A stretch of DNA of 64,000 bases from Vreelandella glaciei (GTDB lineage Bacteria; Pseudomonadota; Gammaproteobacteria; Pseudomonadales; Halomonadaceae), in NCBI RefSeq assembly GCF_013415125.1, contig NZ_JACCDE010000004.1, positions 1 to 64,000 of the forward strand, given 5' to 3'. Below, piece by piece: positions 7,228 through 15,700 of this stretch. Numbering within the stretch: the first letter of the stretch is position 1; each line of letters starts with the position of its first letter. A program made the translations under genes and the position numbers. Below the pieces are notes generated by a model. That model saw nothing but the letters and a program-made list of their open reading frames with translations. It was not told the DNA's origin and ran no database searches.

Positions 7228-8187
7228 TTAGGCGGGTTGCGGCGTTGCTCTGGCGCCCCGCAGTTGACTGACATCAGTGCGGGGCGGCGCGCCAAACATA
7301 CGGCTGTATTCGCGGCTGAAGTGGGAGGGGCTTTCGTAACCCACTCGGTAGCTGGCGGTAGCCGCTTCCAGCCCCTCTGCCAGCATGAGCCGTCTAGCCT
7401 CGTGTAAGCGTAGCTTTTTCTGGAACTGTAGCGGCGACATTCGGGTAACTTCCCGGAAACTATGGTAAAGCGTAGACTCACTCATGTTGGCAGCCGCCGC
7501 GAGTTCGCGGATTTTTAGCGGTTGAGCGTAGTGCTCTTTAAGGGCATAGATTACTCGCGAGATTCGGTTTACCTGAGAGTCTGTCGCGGCAAACCTGCGC
7601 ATCCGTGGCCCCAATTCTCCCATCAGCGCCCGATAGAGCAACTCCCGCCGGGCCAGGGGAGACAGCACCTTAATATCTTCCGGAGCGTCAAGCAGACTTA
7701 ATAGTCGGTAAAGTGCGCCCTGCATGCGTGCATCCATGGGCGCGGAGCAAAGGCCGCAGTCTATCTCGGGGCAGATGGACTCAGCGCCTACTGGCGGTGC
7801 CTTGTCACCCAGATCGAGTATCAACCCGGCCACCTCCTGAGGATCGACAGAGACCTTTACCGCCAGGTAGGGCCGCTCGGGGGTAGCATGGTCAATTCGG
7901 CCCAGCACCGGCAGGTGAACGGCGCTGGCCATGTAACTTGGGCCGCTGTAGACGATCTCCTTGTCACCCAGTTGCACTGTCTTACTGCCCTGAATGACGA
8001 AGCATAGGCACGGTTCATACACTGCAGAACTAAAGCTGGTGGCAGTATCGGAGCGCACGAGTTGAACACCGGCAATCGCCGTGTCCTGAAGTTCCTCTAC
8101 AGGTGTCCAACGTCGGGCGATTTGGCTTAATTGCTGTGGCAGGCTGTCGCTGAAATGAGGGGCCTGCTCAGGCGCGATAATGGTCAA
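7228..8187 (-). CDS. AraC-family transcriptional regulator with AraC_N domain
   Basis: The 319-residue protein has an N-terminal cupin-like AraC_N domain (about 20-180; YEPCLCFVIQGSK and SGPSYMASAVHLPV) and a C-terminal double helix-turn-helix (about 205-305; LAAAANMSESTLYHSF and ASYRVGYESPSHFSREYSRMFG). Regulators of this type, related to YqhC, commonly control stress or efflux genes in response to small electrophiles or drugs. The TTG start is supported by GGAGGAGA 4-10 bases upstream. It is divergent from the RND efflux genes, and two 22-base direct repeats in the shared upstream region are likely binding sites, so it probably controls the pump. Confidence 0.9.
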   Translation of the reverse strand: MTIIAPEQAPHFSDSLPQQLSQIARRWTPVEELQDTAIAGVQLVRSDTATSFSSAVYEPCLCFVIQGSKTVQLGDKEIVYSGPSYMASAVHLPVLGRIDHATPERPYLAVKVSVDPQEVAGLILDLGDKAPPVGAESICPEIDCGLCSAPMDARMQGALYRLLSLLDAPEDIKVLSPLARRELLYRALMGELGPRMRRFAATDSQVNRISRVIYALKEHYAQPLKIRELAAAANMSESTLYHSFREVTRMSPLQFQKKLRLHEARRLMLAEGLEAATASYRVGYESPSHFSREYSRMFGAPPRTDVSQLRGARATPQPA

Positions 8188-8259
8188 TGGCTCTCCTCCC
8201 TAGTAGTTCGCAGTATAGGCTTTCGCTTTCTGAATCGGATGCTTTTTCACTTAGTTTTG

Positions 8260-8288
8260 CAGGATCAGGCAAGCACCTCGTAGAAACC
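8260..8288. promoter_or_regulatory. AraC-type operator, copy 1
   Basis: AGGCAAGC-N2-C-N-CGTAGAAACC at 8267-8288 recurs at 8398-8419 with 19 of 22 identical bases; the match weakly extends 7 bases further upstream (CAGGATC/CAGAATT). Copy 1 lies 73 bases before the regulator start. Long asymmetric direct repeats of this kind fit binding by the two helix-turn-helix motifs of an AraC protein. Confidence 0.55.
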
Positions 8289-8390
8289 GGCAATCCATTC
8301 CATATGTCATCAGATCGTCATTATGCCTAGGATTGGAAGATGATCGTCTTTTCGATGAGTCAGCCTTGTCTAGGCTATCACTGTCTGCGA

Positions 8391-8419
8391 CAGAATTAGG
8401 CAAGCTTCCCGTAGAAACC
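8391..8419. promoter_or_regulatory. AraC-type operator, copy 2
   Basis: This is the second copy of the AGGCAAGC...CGTAGAAACC repeat, 131 bases from the first and in the same orientation. It lies about 220 bases before the adaptor start, so it could serve the pump promoter. Confidence 0.55.
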
Positions 8420-8603
8420 CGATACCCCCCATGCCATCGCGTGCCCTATTGTTGGTGGCGTCTGATAGGCGTTGAGCACACTGCTCGATTCTGCCCGCCC
8501 GCCCAGCCCTTATTGCCATAAATAACTGTCGATGCTGATGGTGCTTAACCAACTTTGAAAAAGCTGACCGCCAACGCGGTGCGCAATCATTTAACGCATG
8601 CTG

Positions 8604-8620
8604 CTATCGGTTTCCGATAG
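8604..8620. promoter_or_regulatory. Short hairpin before RND adaptor ribosome-binding site
   Basis: CTATCGG-TTT-CCGATAG is a perfect 7-base inverted repeat placed just before the GGAG of the adaptor gene. It could be an operator or an mRNA leader stem. Confidence 0.4.
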
Positions 8621-8638
8621 CCATTGGAGCAAGTAATC

Positions 8639-9826
8639 ATGGGAAGTTTGACGCAAAGAGTCCTCTCGGCAAGCAACCGGACGATGATCCTGTTCCTGTT
8701 GGTAACGGCCTTGCTTACCGGGTGCGAGGCAAAAAGTGAGGAGGCGGCGTCCTCTCAGCCTCCGCCACCCCCGGAGGTAGAGATCACGCAAATAGTCGCT
8801 CAGCCGGTGGTGTTGAGAGAATCTTTCACGGGGCGCGTGGAAGCCGCCGAAACGGTTAAATTAAGGCCACGGGTTAGCGGTTATATCCAGGAGGTGGCAT
8901 TCGAGGAAGGCAAACAGGTAGAGCAGGGAGATTTACTGTTCCTGATTGATCCGCGTCCATATCAGGCCCGTGTTAGCGCCGCCCAGGCGGATCTTGCTCA
9001 GGCCAAGAGCCAGAGTGCACAAGCCGGTAGTGAAGCCGAGCGTGCTCGGGTATTGCTGGGGCGCCAGGCCATTTCTCAGGAGGTACATGACCAGCGCCAG
9101 GCGGCCCTAAATAGCGCCCGGGCTATGGTGGATGCCGCTGAAGCAGCGTTAGATAACGCGGAGCTTGACCTTGAGTACACCCGCATCACTGCGCCGGTGA
9201 GTGGCCGCGTGGGTCGGGCAATGGTGACCCGAGGCAATCTAGCCAACGCCGATCAGAGCCTGTTGACCACATTGGTGACCATCGATCCGATCCACGTCTA
9301 CTTCGAGGCGGACGAGCAGGCCGCGTTTGCCAGTAATGCACTACTGAACGAAGGGGCGTCGAACAGCTTGAATATCGAACTGGGCGGAGACGCCGCGCGG
9401 CAGTTCACTGGCACTCTGGACTTCATCGACAACCGTTTGAACCCCAACACCGGCACCCTGCAGTTTCGTGCAGTGCTGGCCAACCCTGATGGCAGTATCC
9501 GGCCTGGGGAATTTGCGCGGGTCGAAATGCCCGTAGCGCGTTTGGAGCAGGCGCTGCTGGTGGATCGTAAAGCGATTTTGACCGACCAGGATCGCCGCTA
9601 CGTGTATGTGGTTGATGAAAACAACCTGGCAGAGCGGCGCCAGGTAACGACTGGCCGTCAAGTGGAAGAACAAACGGTCATCAGTGAAGGGCTCTCCGCC
9701 GGTGACCGAGTCATTGTTAACGGTGTGCAAAAAGTGTTCTTCCCCGGAATGGAAGTGAGCCCGCAAAGCGTAGCTGCCGCCCCGGCTGTTGACGCCCAAC
9801 CCGCCATTGCTGCCAGGGAAGATTAA
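8639..9826 (+). CDS. RND efflux periplasmic adaptor (membrane fusion lipoprotein)
   Basis: The chosen ATG at 8639 follows a GGAG site; a TTG at 8624 overlaps that site and is less likely. The 395-residue product starts with a lipoprotein signal ending in the lipobox LLTGC, so it is anchored in the inner membrane facing the periplasm. Domains follow the AcrA/MexA order: barrel-sandwich (GRVEAAETVKLRPRVSGYI), alpha-hairpin with heptad-rich AQADLAQAKSQSAQAGSEAE, second lipoyl half (TRITAPVSGRVGRA) and beta-barrel. It links the pump encoded 5 bases downstream to an outer-membrane channel. It is closest in style to MexE/AcrA-type adaptors. Confidence 0.93.
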   Translation: MGSLTQRVLSASNRTMILFLLVTALLTGCEAKSEEAASSQPPPPPEVEITQIVAQPVVLRESFTGRVEAAETVKLRPRVSGYIQEVAFEEGKQVEQGDLLFLIDPRPYQARVSAAQADLAQAKSQSAQAGSEAERARVLLGRQAISQEVHDQRQAALNSARAMVDAAEAALDNAELDLEYTRITAPVSGRVGRAMVTRGNLANADQSLLTTLVTIDPIHVYFEADEQAAFASNALLNEGASNSLNIELGGDAARQFTGTLDFIDNRLNPNTGTLQFRAVLANPDGSIRPGEFARVEMPVARLEQALLVDRKAILTDQDRRYVYVVDENNLAERRQVTTGRQVEEQTVISEGLSAGDRVIVNGVQKVFFPGMEVSPQSVAAAPAVDAQPAIAARED

Positions 9827-9831
9827 CCGCC

Positions 9832-12800
9832 ATGAATTTCTCCCGTTTCTTCGTGGATCGACCGATTTTTGCGGCGGTGTTGTCGATCATTATTCTAGCG
9901 GTGGGGCTGATCTCCATTCCCAACCTTCCCATTAGCGAGTATCCGGACGTGGTGCCGCCCTCTGTGGTTGTTCGCACGGTTTACCCCGGCGCCAACCCCA
10001 AGGAGATCGCCGAGACCGTGGCGACGCCGTTGGAAGAAGCCATCAATGGCGTTGAGGACATGATGTACCTCAAGTCCGTCGCGGGCTCCGATGGCGTGCT
10101 GCAGATGACCGTTACCTTCCGCCCCGGAACCGATGCCGAGCGGGCCGCCGTTCGGGTGCAGAACCGCGTCAGTCAAGCTGAAGCCCGGTTGCCGGAAGCC
10201 GTGCGTCGTCAAGGCGTTACTACCCAGAAGCAGTCGCCGACGTTTCTGATGGTCGTTCACCTAACCTCGCCCAGCGGTGAATATGACACCCTTTATTTGC
10301 GCAACTATGTGCGGCTGAATGTCCGCGACCGTCTCGCCCGGCTCGAAGGCATTGGCGATGCGCAAATCTTCGGTGGGGGGGATTACGCCATGCGAGCATG
10401 GCTGGATCCTGATCGTATCGCTGCCCGCGGCCTGACAGCCAGCGATGTAGTGGGAGCTATGCGGGAACAGAATGTGCAGGTCTCTGCCGGTCAGTTGGGA
10501 GCCGAACCCATCGCGGACAGTGATTTTCTCACTCTGATCAATGCCCGTGGGCGGCTGGAAACGGTGGAGGAGTTTGGCGACATCGTATTAAAGCGCGGCG
10601 AGAGCGGCGAGATACTCAGGTTGTCGGATATGGCGCGGCTAGAAATGGGCGCTGGGAACTATACTCTCCGCGCGCAGTTGGACGGCCAGAACGCGGTCGC
10701 CATCGGTATCTTCCAGGCACCGGGTGCCAATGCGCTGGCTATCCGCGAGCAGGTGGTTGCCACCATGGATGAGCTTTCCGAACAGTTTCCGGAAGGCGTT
10801 GAATATGAAGCGGTCTATGACACCACGATCTTTGTTAACGATTCCATCAAGTCAGTGGTGAAAACGCTGCTGGAAGCCGTGCTGCTGGTGGTGCTCGTGG
10901 TTACGCTTTTCCTGCAGACATGGCGTGCCTCCATCATCCCGTTACTAGCGGTGCCGGTATCGGTGATCGGTACCTTTGGGGCGCTCTACCTGCTGGGCTA
11001 CTCCATCAACACGTTGACCCTGTTTGGTCTGGTGCTGGCTATTGGGATCGTGGTGGACGACGCCATTGTGGTGGTGGAAAACGTGGAACGAAACATAGAG
11101 GAGGGCCTAAAGCCTCAGGCCGCCGCTCATCAAGCGATGCGAGAAGTATCCGGCCCTATTATTGCCGTTGGCTTGGTGTTATGTGCGGTGTTTATCCCCA
11201 TGGCCTTCCTATCTGGGGTGACCGGTCAGTTCTATCGGCAGTTCGCGGTGACGATTGCGATTTCCACGGTCATCTCCACCATTAACTCCCTGACCCTTTC
11301 GCCCGCGCTGGCGGCGATGCTGCTCAAGCCCCATGACGCACCCAAAGATCGACTCACCCGAGTGATCGATAAGCTGTTCGGCTGGATTTTCCGTCCCTTC
11401 AACCGTTTCTTTAACGCCAGCTCCAACAAATACCAGGGGGGCGTGGCCCGCTCGCTGAAGCATCGTGGTGCGGTCTTTGTGGTCTACGCATTATTGCTGC
11501 TGGGCACGGGCGTGATGTTCAAGACGGTGCCACCCGGTTTTATTCCTGTGCAGGACAAACTCTACTTGATTGCAGGCGTTATTCTGCCTGAAGGCGCATC
11601 TCTGGAGAGAACCGATCAGATGCTCCAGGATGTAGTGGATATCGCCATGGAGACTGAAGGTGTGGAGCATGCCATTGCCTTTCCAGGCTTGAATGCATTG
11701 CAGTTCACCAACACGTCCAATACAGGATTGACCTTTCTCACCCTCAGCGCTTTTGGTGAGCGAAGCCTGAGCGCTGCAGAGATAAACGCCCGGATCAATC
11801 AAGGTATTAGCGGCTTGAAAGAGGGGTTTGCGTTTTCCTTTATGCCACCCCCGATTCTCGGGTTGGGCAATGGTTCAGGCTTTCAACTGTTCATTGAGGA
11901 TCGCGGTAACCTTGGCTATGGGGCATTGCAGGAGGCACTTAACCAACTCCAGGGCGCGATTGCGCAAACGCCGGGTATGGGCTTTCCGATTAGCAGCTAT
12001 CAGTCTAACGTGCCGCAGTTGGATGCCGAGGTGGATCGGCTGAAAGCAAAAGCCCAAGGTGTGCCGCTAACCGAGTTATTCGACACCTTGCAGACCTATC
12101 TTGGCTCGACTTATGTGAATGACTTCAATCGCTTTGGTCGCACCTGGCAGGTTATCGCCCAGGCCGACGCTCTTTACCGGACCAGCGTGGAAGATATCGC
12201 CCGCCTGCGCACCCGTAATGACCAGGGGGAGATGGTGCCCATCGGTACGATGGTGGATATCCGGCAAACCTTCGGCCCGGACCCGGTGCTGCGCTACAAC
12301 GGCTATCCCGCGGCGGACCTGGCTGGCGAATTTGACCCCCGCGTGCTCTCTTCCGCCCAGGCGATGGACGCCATCAACGCGTTGGCGGAAGAGGTACTGC
12401 CGCCGGGCATGGCATTGGAGTGGACCGACCTGAGCTATCAGCAGTCCACCCAGGGTAATGCGGCGCTGGTGGTCTTCCCGCTGTCGATCCTGCTGGTATT
12501 TCTGGTATTGGCAGCCCTCTACGAGAGCTGGACGCTACCGCTGGCGGTGATTATGATCGTGCCCATGTCGATGCTCGCGGCGCTGATCGGCGTCTGGTTT
12601 GGTGGCGGTGACAACAACATCTTTGTCCAAGTGGGCCTGGTGGTGCTGATTGGCCTGGCCTGTAAGAACGCCATCCTGATCGTGGAATTCGCCCGCGAGC
12701 TGGAACTGCAGGGCAAGGGTGTGGTGGAAGCAGCCCTGGAAGCCTGCCGACTGCGTCTGCGGCCGATCATAATGACCTCGATCGCCTTCACGGCAGCGGT

Positions 12801-13017
12801 GTTGCCTTCGGTAATCGCTACCGGCGCAGGTGCCGAGGTACGGGCAGCGCTGGGTACGGCGGTGTTTGCCGGCATGATTGGGGTGACACTGTTTGGCTTG
12901 TTCCTCACCCCGGTGTTCTACGTGGCGCTGAGAAAGCTGGCTGGCCCTTTGACCAGTCATCACGCTTCGACACTGCACAGTGAAGGGGACGCTAACCGAA
13001 AAGAACTGCCTGCCTAA
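9832..13017 (+). CDS. RND efflux pump, HAE1 family (MexF/AcrB-like)
   Basis: The 1061-residue inner-membrane pump exports hydrophobic or amphiphilic compounds using the proton gradient. It opens with MNFSRFFVDRPIFAAVLS, typical for HAE1 pumps, and has the duplicated 12-helix plan with two large periplasmic loops. The paired aspartates of the proton relay are in GIVVDDAIVVVENVERN near residue 405, and the matching second-half segment is GLACKNAILIVEFAREL near 940. It forms an operon with the adaptor (5-base gap). No outer-membrane factor gene follows; a TolC/OprN-type partner must be encoded elsewhere. Control by the divergent AraC-type protein is likely. Confidence 0.95.
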   Translation: MNFSRFFVDRPIFAAVLSIIILAVGLISIPNLPISEYPDVVPPSVVVRTVYPGANPKEIAETVATPLEEAINGVEDMMYLKSVAGSDGVLQMTVTFRPGTDAERAAVRVQNRVSQAEARLPEAVRRQGVTTQKQSPTFLMVVHLTSPSGEYDTLYLRNYVRLNVRDRLARLEGIGDAQIFGGGDYAMRAWLDPDRIAARGLTASDVVGAMREQNVQVSAGQLGAEPIADSDFLTLINARGRLETVEEFGDIVLKRGESGEILRLSDMARLEMGAGNYTLRAQLDGQNAVAIGIFQAPGANALAIREQVVATMDELSEQFPEGVEYEAVYDTTIFVNDSIKSVVKTLLEAVLLVVLVVTLFLQTWRASIIPLLAVPVSVIGTFGALYLLGYSINTLTLFGLVLAIGIVVDDAIVVVENVERNIEEGLKPQAAAHQAMREVSGPIIAVGLVLCAVFIPMAFLSGVTGQFYRQFAVTIAISTVISTINSLTLSPALAAMLLKPHDAPKDRLTRVIDKLFGWIFRPFNRFFNASSNKYQGGVARSLKHRGAVFVVYALLLLGTGVMFKTVPPGFIPVQDKLYLIAGVILPEGASLERTDQMLQDVVDIAMETEGVEHAIAFPGLNALQFTNTSNTGLTFLTLSAFGERSLSAAEINARINQGISGLKEGFAFSFMPPPILGLGNGSGFQLFIEDRGNLGYGALQEALNQLQGAIAQTPGMGFPISSYQSNVPQLDAEVDRLKAKAQGVPLTELFDTLQTYLGSTYVNDFNRFGRTWQVIAQADALYRTSVEDIARLRTRNDQGEMVPIGTMVDIRQTFGPDPVLRYNGYPAADLAGEFDPRVLSSAQAMDAINALAEEVLPPGMALEWTDLSYQQSTQGNAALVVFPLSILLVFLVLAALYESWTLPLAVIMIVPMSMLAALIGVWFGGGDNNIFVQVGLVVLIGLACKNAILIVEFARELELQGKGVVEAALEACRLRLRPIIMTSIAFTAAVLPSVIATGAGAEVRAALGTAVFAGMIGVTLFGLFLTPVFYVALRKLAGPLTSHHASTLHSEGDANRKELPA

Positions 13018-13070
13018 CGTTGGCTATCGTTAGCGGTAGGTTGAAATGTCGTGGTAGATTGAAAATGAAT

Positions 13071-13104
13071 GCGTAAGCCCCGCAGAAAAATGCGGGGCTT
13101 ACGC
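13071..13104. terminator. Strong hairpin after RND operon
   Basis: GCGTAAGCCCCGCA and TGCGGGGCTTACGC form a perfect 14-base stem with a GAAAAA loop. There is no long T-tract after it. It lies 54 bases past the pump stop and argues against translation of the next gene from an ATG at 13069. Confidence 0.7.
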
Positions 13105-13152
13105 TGGTTTGGCTATAGTGAAAGAGTATTCAAGCAAGCAATGGAGGCGACT

Positions 13153-13623
13153 ATGCTGCTTAAAGGATCATGCCATTGCCAGGCCGTAACATTCAGTGTG
13201 AAGTCACACCACCCTTATCCTTTCAATCGCTGTTACTGCTCTATCTGCCGTAAAACGGCGGGCGGTGGCGGCTATGCCATCAATCTCAGCGGCGACAGCA
13301 AAACGCTCAACGTTAGTGGCGAAGAGCATATTACTGTCTATCGCGCCTTTATTAAGGGTGAGCAGAGCACGGGAGAGCGACACTTCTGTAAGCACTGCGC
13401 CTCGTCGTTATGGGTTTACGATCCCGATTGGCCCGAGCTTGTACACCCTTTCGCTTCGGCGATCGATTCGGACTTACCGACACCGCCCAAGCGGACTCAC
13501 ATGATGCTGGGGAGTCGGGCAGACTGGGTGGAGGTAAATGGGCAGTTCCAAGACAAATGCTTTGATGAGTATCCGGATGAGAGTCTTGCCGAGTGGCATC
13601 AGCGGCTAGGATTGGAGTGCTAG
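13153..13623 (+). CDS. GFA-family (glutathione-dependent formaldehyde-activating-like) protein
   Basis: The start at 13153 has GGAGG 8 bases upstream; upstream ATGs overlap or precede a strong hairpin and lack such a site. The 156-residue protein carries the Gfa/CENP-V zinc-binding pattern: C7-x-C9 (GSCHCQAV), C27-x-C29-x2-C32 (RCYCSICRKTAG) and C79-x2-C82 (HFCKHCASSLW). Gfa of Paracoccus was described as speeding S-hydroxymethylglutathione formation, but most family members have no proven activity. No formaldehyde genes are nearby, so the function here is open. Confidence 0.85.
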   Translation: MLLKGSCHCQAVTFSVKSHHPYPFNRCYCSICRKTAGGGGYAINLSGDSKTLNVSGEEHITVYRAFIKGEQSTGERHFCKHCASSLWVYDPDWPELVHPFASAIDSDLPTPPKRTHMMLGSRADWVEVNGQFQDKCFDEYPDESLAEWHQRLGLEC

Positions 13624-13790
13624 GCCGTTAATGAGGCCGCTTGCTTCGCTTGTATTGAAAGCAGCCTGTTCTACTCTTTTATACGAACTCCATAGAAATG
13701 CGACCCATTGGAGTTCAATGTACGGCTTGTAAGGCCTTATCTTGCGAAAGTCCAGCCGTGCTCTCGTTTTTTGACAAGGAGGGTGGAAAG

Positions 13791-14120
13791 ATGGAATTTG
13801 AAAAATATAAGTCGTGTATTGAAGCGTGTAATGTCTGTGCCGTTTATTGTGATTCTTGCGCCACGGCCTGCTTGCAAGAAGATGATGTGAAAATGATGGC
13901 TGAGTGTATTCGTCTGGACCGCCAATGCGCGCAAATTTGCGGCTTGGCAGCTTCCTTCATGGCCCAGGGTAGTGAATATGCCAAGGACATCTGCCGAGTA
14001 TGCGCTGATATTTGCAAAGCGTGCGGTGATGAGTGTGCCAAACACGATGCCGAGCATTGTCAGGAGTGCGCTAAAGCGTGCCATCATTGCGCCAATGAGT
14101 GTGCTGCGATGGCTGCCTAA
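13791..14120 (+). CDS. Cysteine-rich four-helix copper-storage-like protein (Csp3/DUF326)
   Basis: The ATG at 13791 has AAGGAGG 8 bases upstream; a longer frame from 13698 has no such site. The 109-residue protein contains 19 cysteines in C-x2-C and C-x3-C spacing along helices (CNVC, CDSC, CRVCADICKAC, CQECAKACHHC), as in four-helix-bundle Cu(I) storage proteins. There is no Tat or Sec signal, so it is probably cytosolic like Csp3. It likely buffers large numbers of copper ions through thiolates lining the bundle core. A rho-independent terminator follows. No other copper genes are next to it. Confidence 0.88.
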   Translation: MEFEKYKSCIEACNVCAVYCDSCATACLQEDDVKMMAECIRLDRQCAQICGLAASFMAQGSEYAKDICRVCADICKACGDECAKHDAEHCQECAKACHHCANECAAMAA

Positions 14121-14145
14121 GGCCGCGTAAAAGCCTAGATTAAAC

Positions 14146-14183
14146 AAAGCCAGCTTTCATACGTCGTGAAAGCTGGCTTTTTT
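14146..14183. terminator. Bidirectional rho-independent terminator
   Basis: AAAGCCAGCTTTCA pairs perfectly with TGAAAGCTGGCTTT around a 7-base loop and is followed by T residues on the plus strand and by A/T on the other side. It separates the copper-storage gene from the convergent phosphoribosyltransferase gene. Confidence 0.85.
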
Positions 14184-14207
14184 GTATTTTAATCTATATC
14201 ACAGAGA

Positions 14208-14234
14208 GCGTTAAAAAGAGGGCATTAAAAAGAG
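14208..14234. repeat. 14-nt tandem duplication across phosphoribosyltransferase stop
   Basis: The units GCGTTAAAAAGAGG and GCATTAAAAAGAGG lie head to tail, period 14. The second covers the gene's last codons and TAA stop (14225-14227); the first duplicates that end just beyond the gene. Confidence 0.7.
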
Positions 14235-14878
14235 GGAGCCTTCTGCAAAAGGGTGATCACTTCGTCATCGCTGGTTTGGGTAAAATCGTGATAGTGAAGG
14301 CCAACGGCGATAAAAGGCTCGGGAGTAGCTAAACAGACCAAATCGTCAACCTCGGTAGCTAACTCATCCAGTGTGGACTGCGGGGCGACAGGCACAGCCA
14401 GAGTAACGGTAGCGGCGCCTGCCTGGCGTAGTGCCCTGGTGGCTGCTTTGGCGGTTCCGCCGGTGGCGATACCATCATCCACCAATAATACATGACGTTC
14501 GCTCACGTTAATGGGCGCCCGGTTACCAATATAAGCCTGACGGCGGCGGGTTATCTCGCTTAGTTGGCGCTCTACTTCAGCTTCAAGATAACGTTCAGAA
14601 GGCTGAAAAACCTGCAGCACATCCGCGGTCCATACCACCTGAGGTGGGTCGCCATCGATGACAGCGCCTAGCCCAACCTCGGGTTGCCCAGGTGCGCCAA
14701 TCTTACGCACGATGACCACATCCAGCGGAAGTTTAAGTGCTATCGCTACCTCGTAGGCAACGGACACACCCCCACGAGGTAGTGCCAGCACTAGGTCATA
14801 TCGCGCCCCGGATAATGCGTGGGCAAGCTTTTGTCCTGCTGCTCGTCGATTATCAAAAAGTGCTTGTTGCGTGTGCAT
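14225..14878 (-). CDS. Phosphoribosyltransferase family protein
   Basis: The 217-residue type I phosphoribosyltransferase has the PRPP-binding loop VLLVDDGIATGGTAKAA near residue 130 and LALPRGGVSVAYEVA near 32. Proteins of this COG1926 type are widespread and their acceptor base is unknown. They are often next to, or fused with, erythromycin-esterase-like or dienelactone-hydrolase domains, and here an esterase relic lies 25 bases upstream on the same strand. An AGGAG ribosome-binding site precedes the ATG. The extreme 3' end is duplicated in tandem. Confidence 0.88.
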   Translation of the reverse strand: MHTQQALFDNRRAAGQKLAHALSGARYDLVLALPRGGVSVAYEVAIALKLPLDVVIVRKIGAPGQPEVGLGAVIDGDPPQVVWTADVLQVFQPSERYLEAEVERQLSEITRRRQAYIGNRAPINVSERHVLLVDDGIATGGTAKAATRALRQAGAATVTLAVPVAPQSTLDELATEVDDLVCLATPEPFIAVGLHYHDFTQTSDDEVITLLQKAPSF

Positions 14879-14903
14879 GTGTGGCTCCTAAGCGCCAAGC
14901 GGC

Positions 14904-15578
14904 CTAAACCCCAAAAGGATAAGTGTCAGGTACTCCCTGGGGTCTGGCGCTCGGCAGTGGCGTCACGGCGGTGGTCTCATCGAACCACACATAGGCATCA
15001 AACTGCTCCGCTAGCGAGGCCTTGAAGTAATGGCTGTAGTACTCGCTTTCCGGACGATAGATAACGCCAATAGCACGCTCCAGGCGTGTTTGGGTTAGCT
15101 GTTCTCGAACCTCAGAGTGTTGAGGGTTGCGCAGCTCAATGAAGGCGCATGGCAGCTGCGTTTCATGAAAAATTCGTTCAAAGGAGTCTGCCCGTGACGG
15201 CACAATCTGCTTGATTTTCATTGGCGAATCCCAGTTATCAGCCGCTGCCACATTCCCCGCGTGTGTGCCGAAACCGATTAAAACAGCTTGTTCGCCATAG
15301 GCAGTGCGGCACAGCTCGCCGATATTGAATTGACCCTGCCAGCCCATTTCAGTGGCAGACGCATTACCGATGTGGGAATTATGCGCCCAGATTACCACCT
15401 TAGCGTCTGATCCTTTGGCTTCTATCACCTGCTGTAGCGTATCGAACATGTGGCGATCTCGTAGGTTCCATGACTGGGTGGAACCACGGTACATAAGCCG
15501 ATAATACTGTTCGGCGGCTCTCACTACGCGGGCGTTCTGAGTGGCATTGAAATAGGCTTCTTCGCTCTCCTTGGTCAT
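14904..15578 (-). pseudogene. Erythromycin esterase family protein, C-terminal half only
   Basis: The 224-residue frame matches the C-terminal half of erythromycin-esterase-like proteins (usually about 420-450 residues): EEAYFNATQNARVVRAAEQYY, SWNLRDRHMFDTL and VVIWAHNSHIGNA, the last carrying conserved His. The N-terminal half, which supplies other active-site residues, is missing. A TAG lies two codons before the ATG and the sequence upstream turns abruptly AT-rich, so this looks like a 5'-deleted remnant. A product could still be made but is unlikely to hydrolyse a substrate in the usual way. The adjacent phosphoribosyltransferase gene is intact. Confidence 0.75.
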
Positions 15579-15700
15579 GTACTAAATATTTAAAATTTGA
15601 AAATTATGAATATTTTGAAAGTAACTATAGTAAGGAAGAAACAGCTTATCCAAGCGTTTATCGCTAAGCTGCGAAGCGGTTCGCTATAAGACGCAGTAGG

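Larger units (their letters stand above)
8188..8638. other. Divergent regulatory region between araC-type gene and RND pump
   Basis: This gap of about 450 bases holds two near-identical operator-like direct repeats (8260-8288 and 8391-8419) and a short hairpin before the adaptor gene. No coding frame is convincing. Confidence 0.6.

Noticed and set aside
13069-13152. Longer start of the GFA-family protein
   Set aside because: It would begin inside the terminator-like hairpin and adds basic residues not seen in the family; GGAGG supports 13153.
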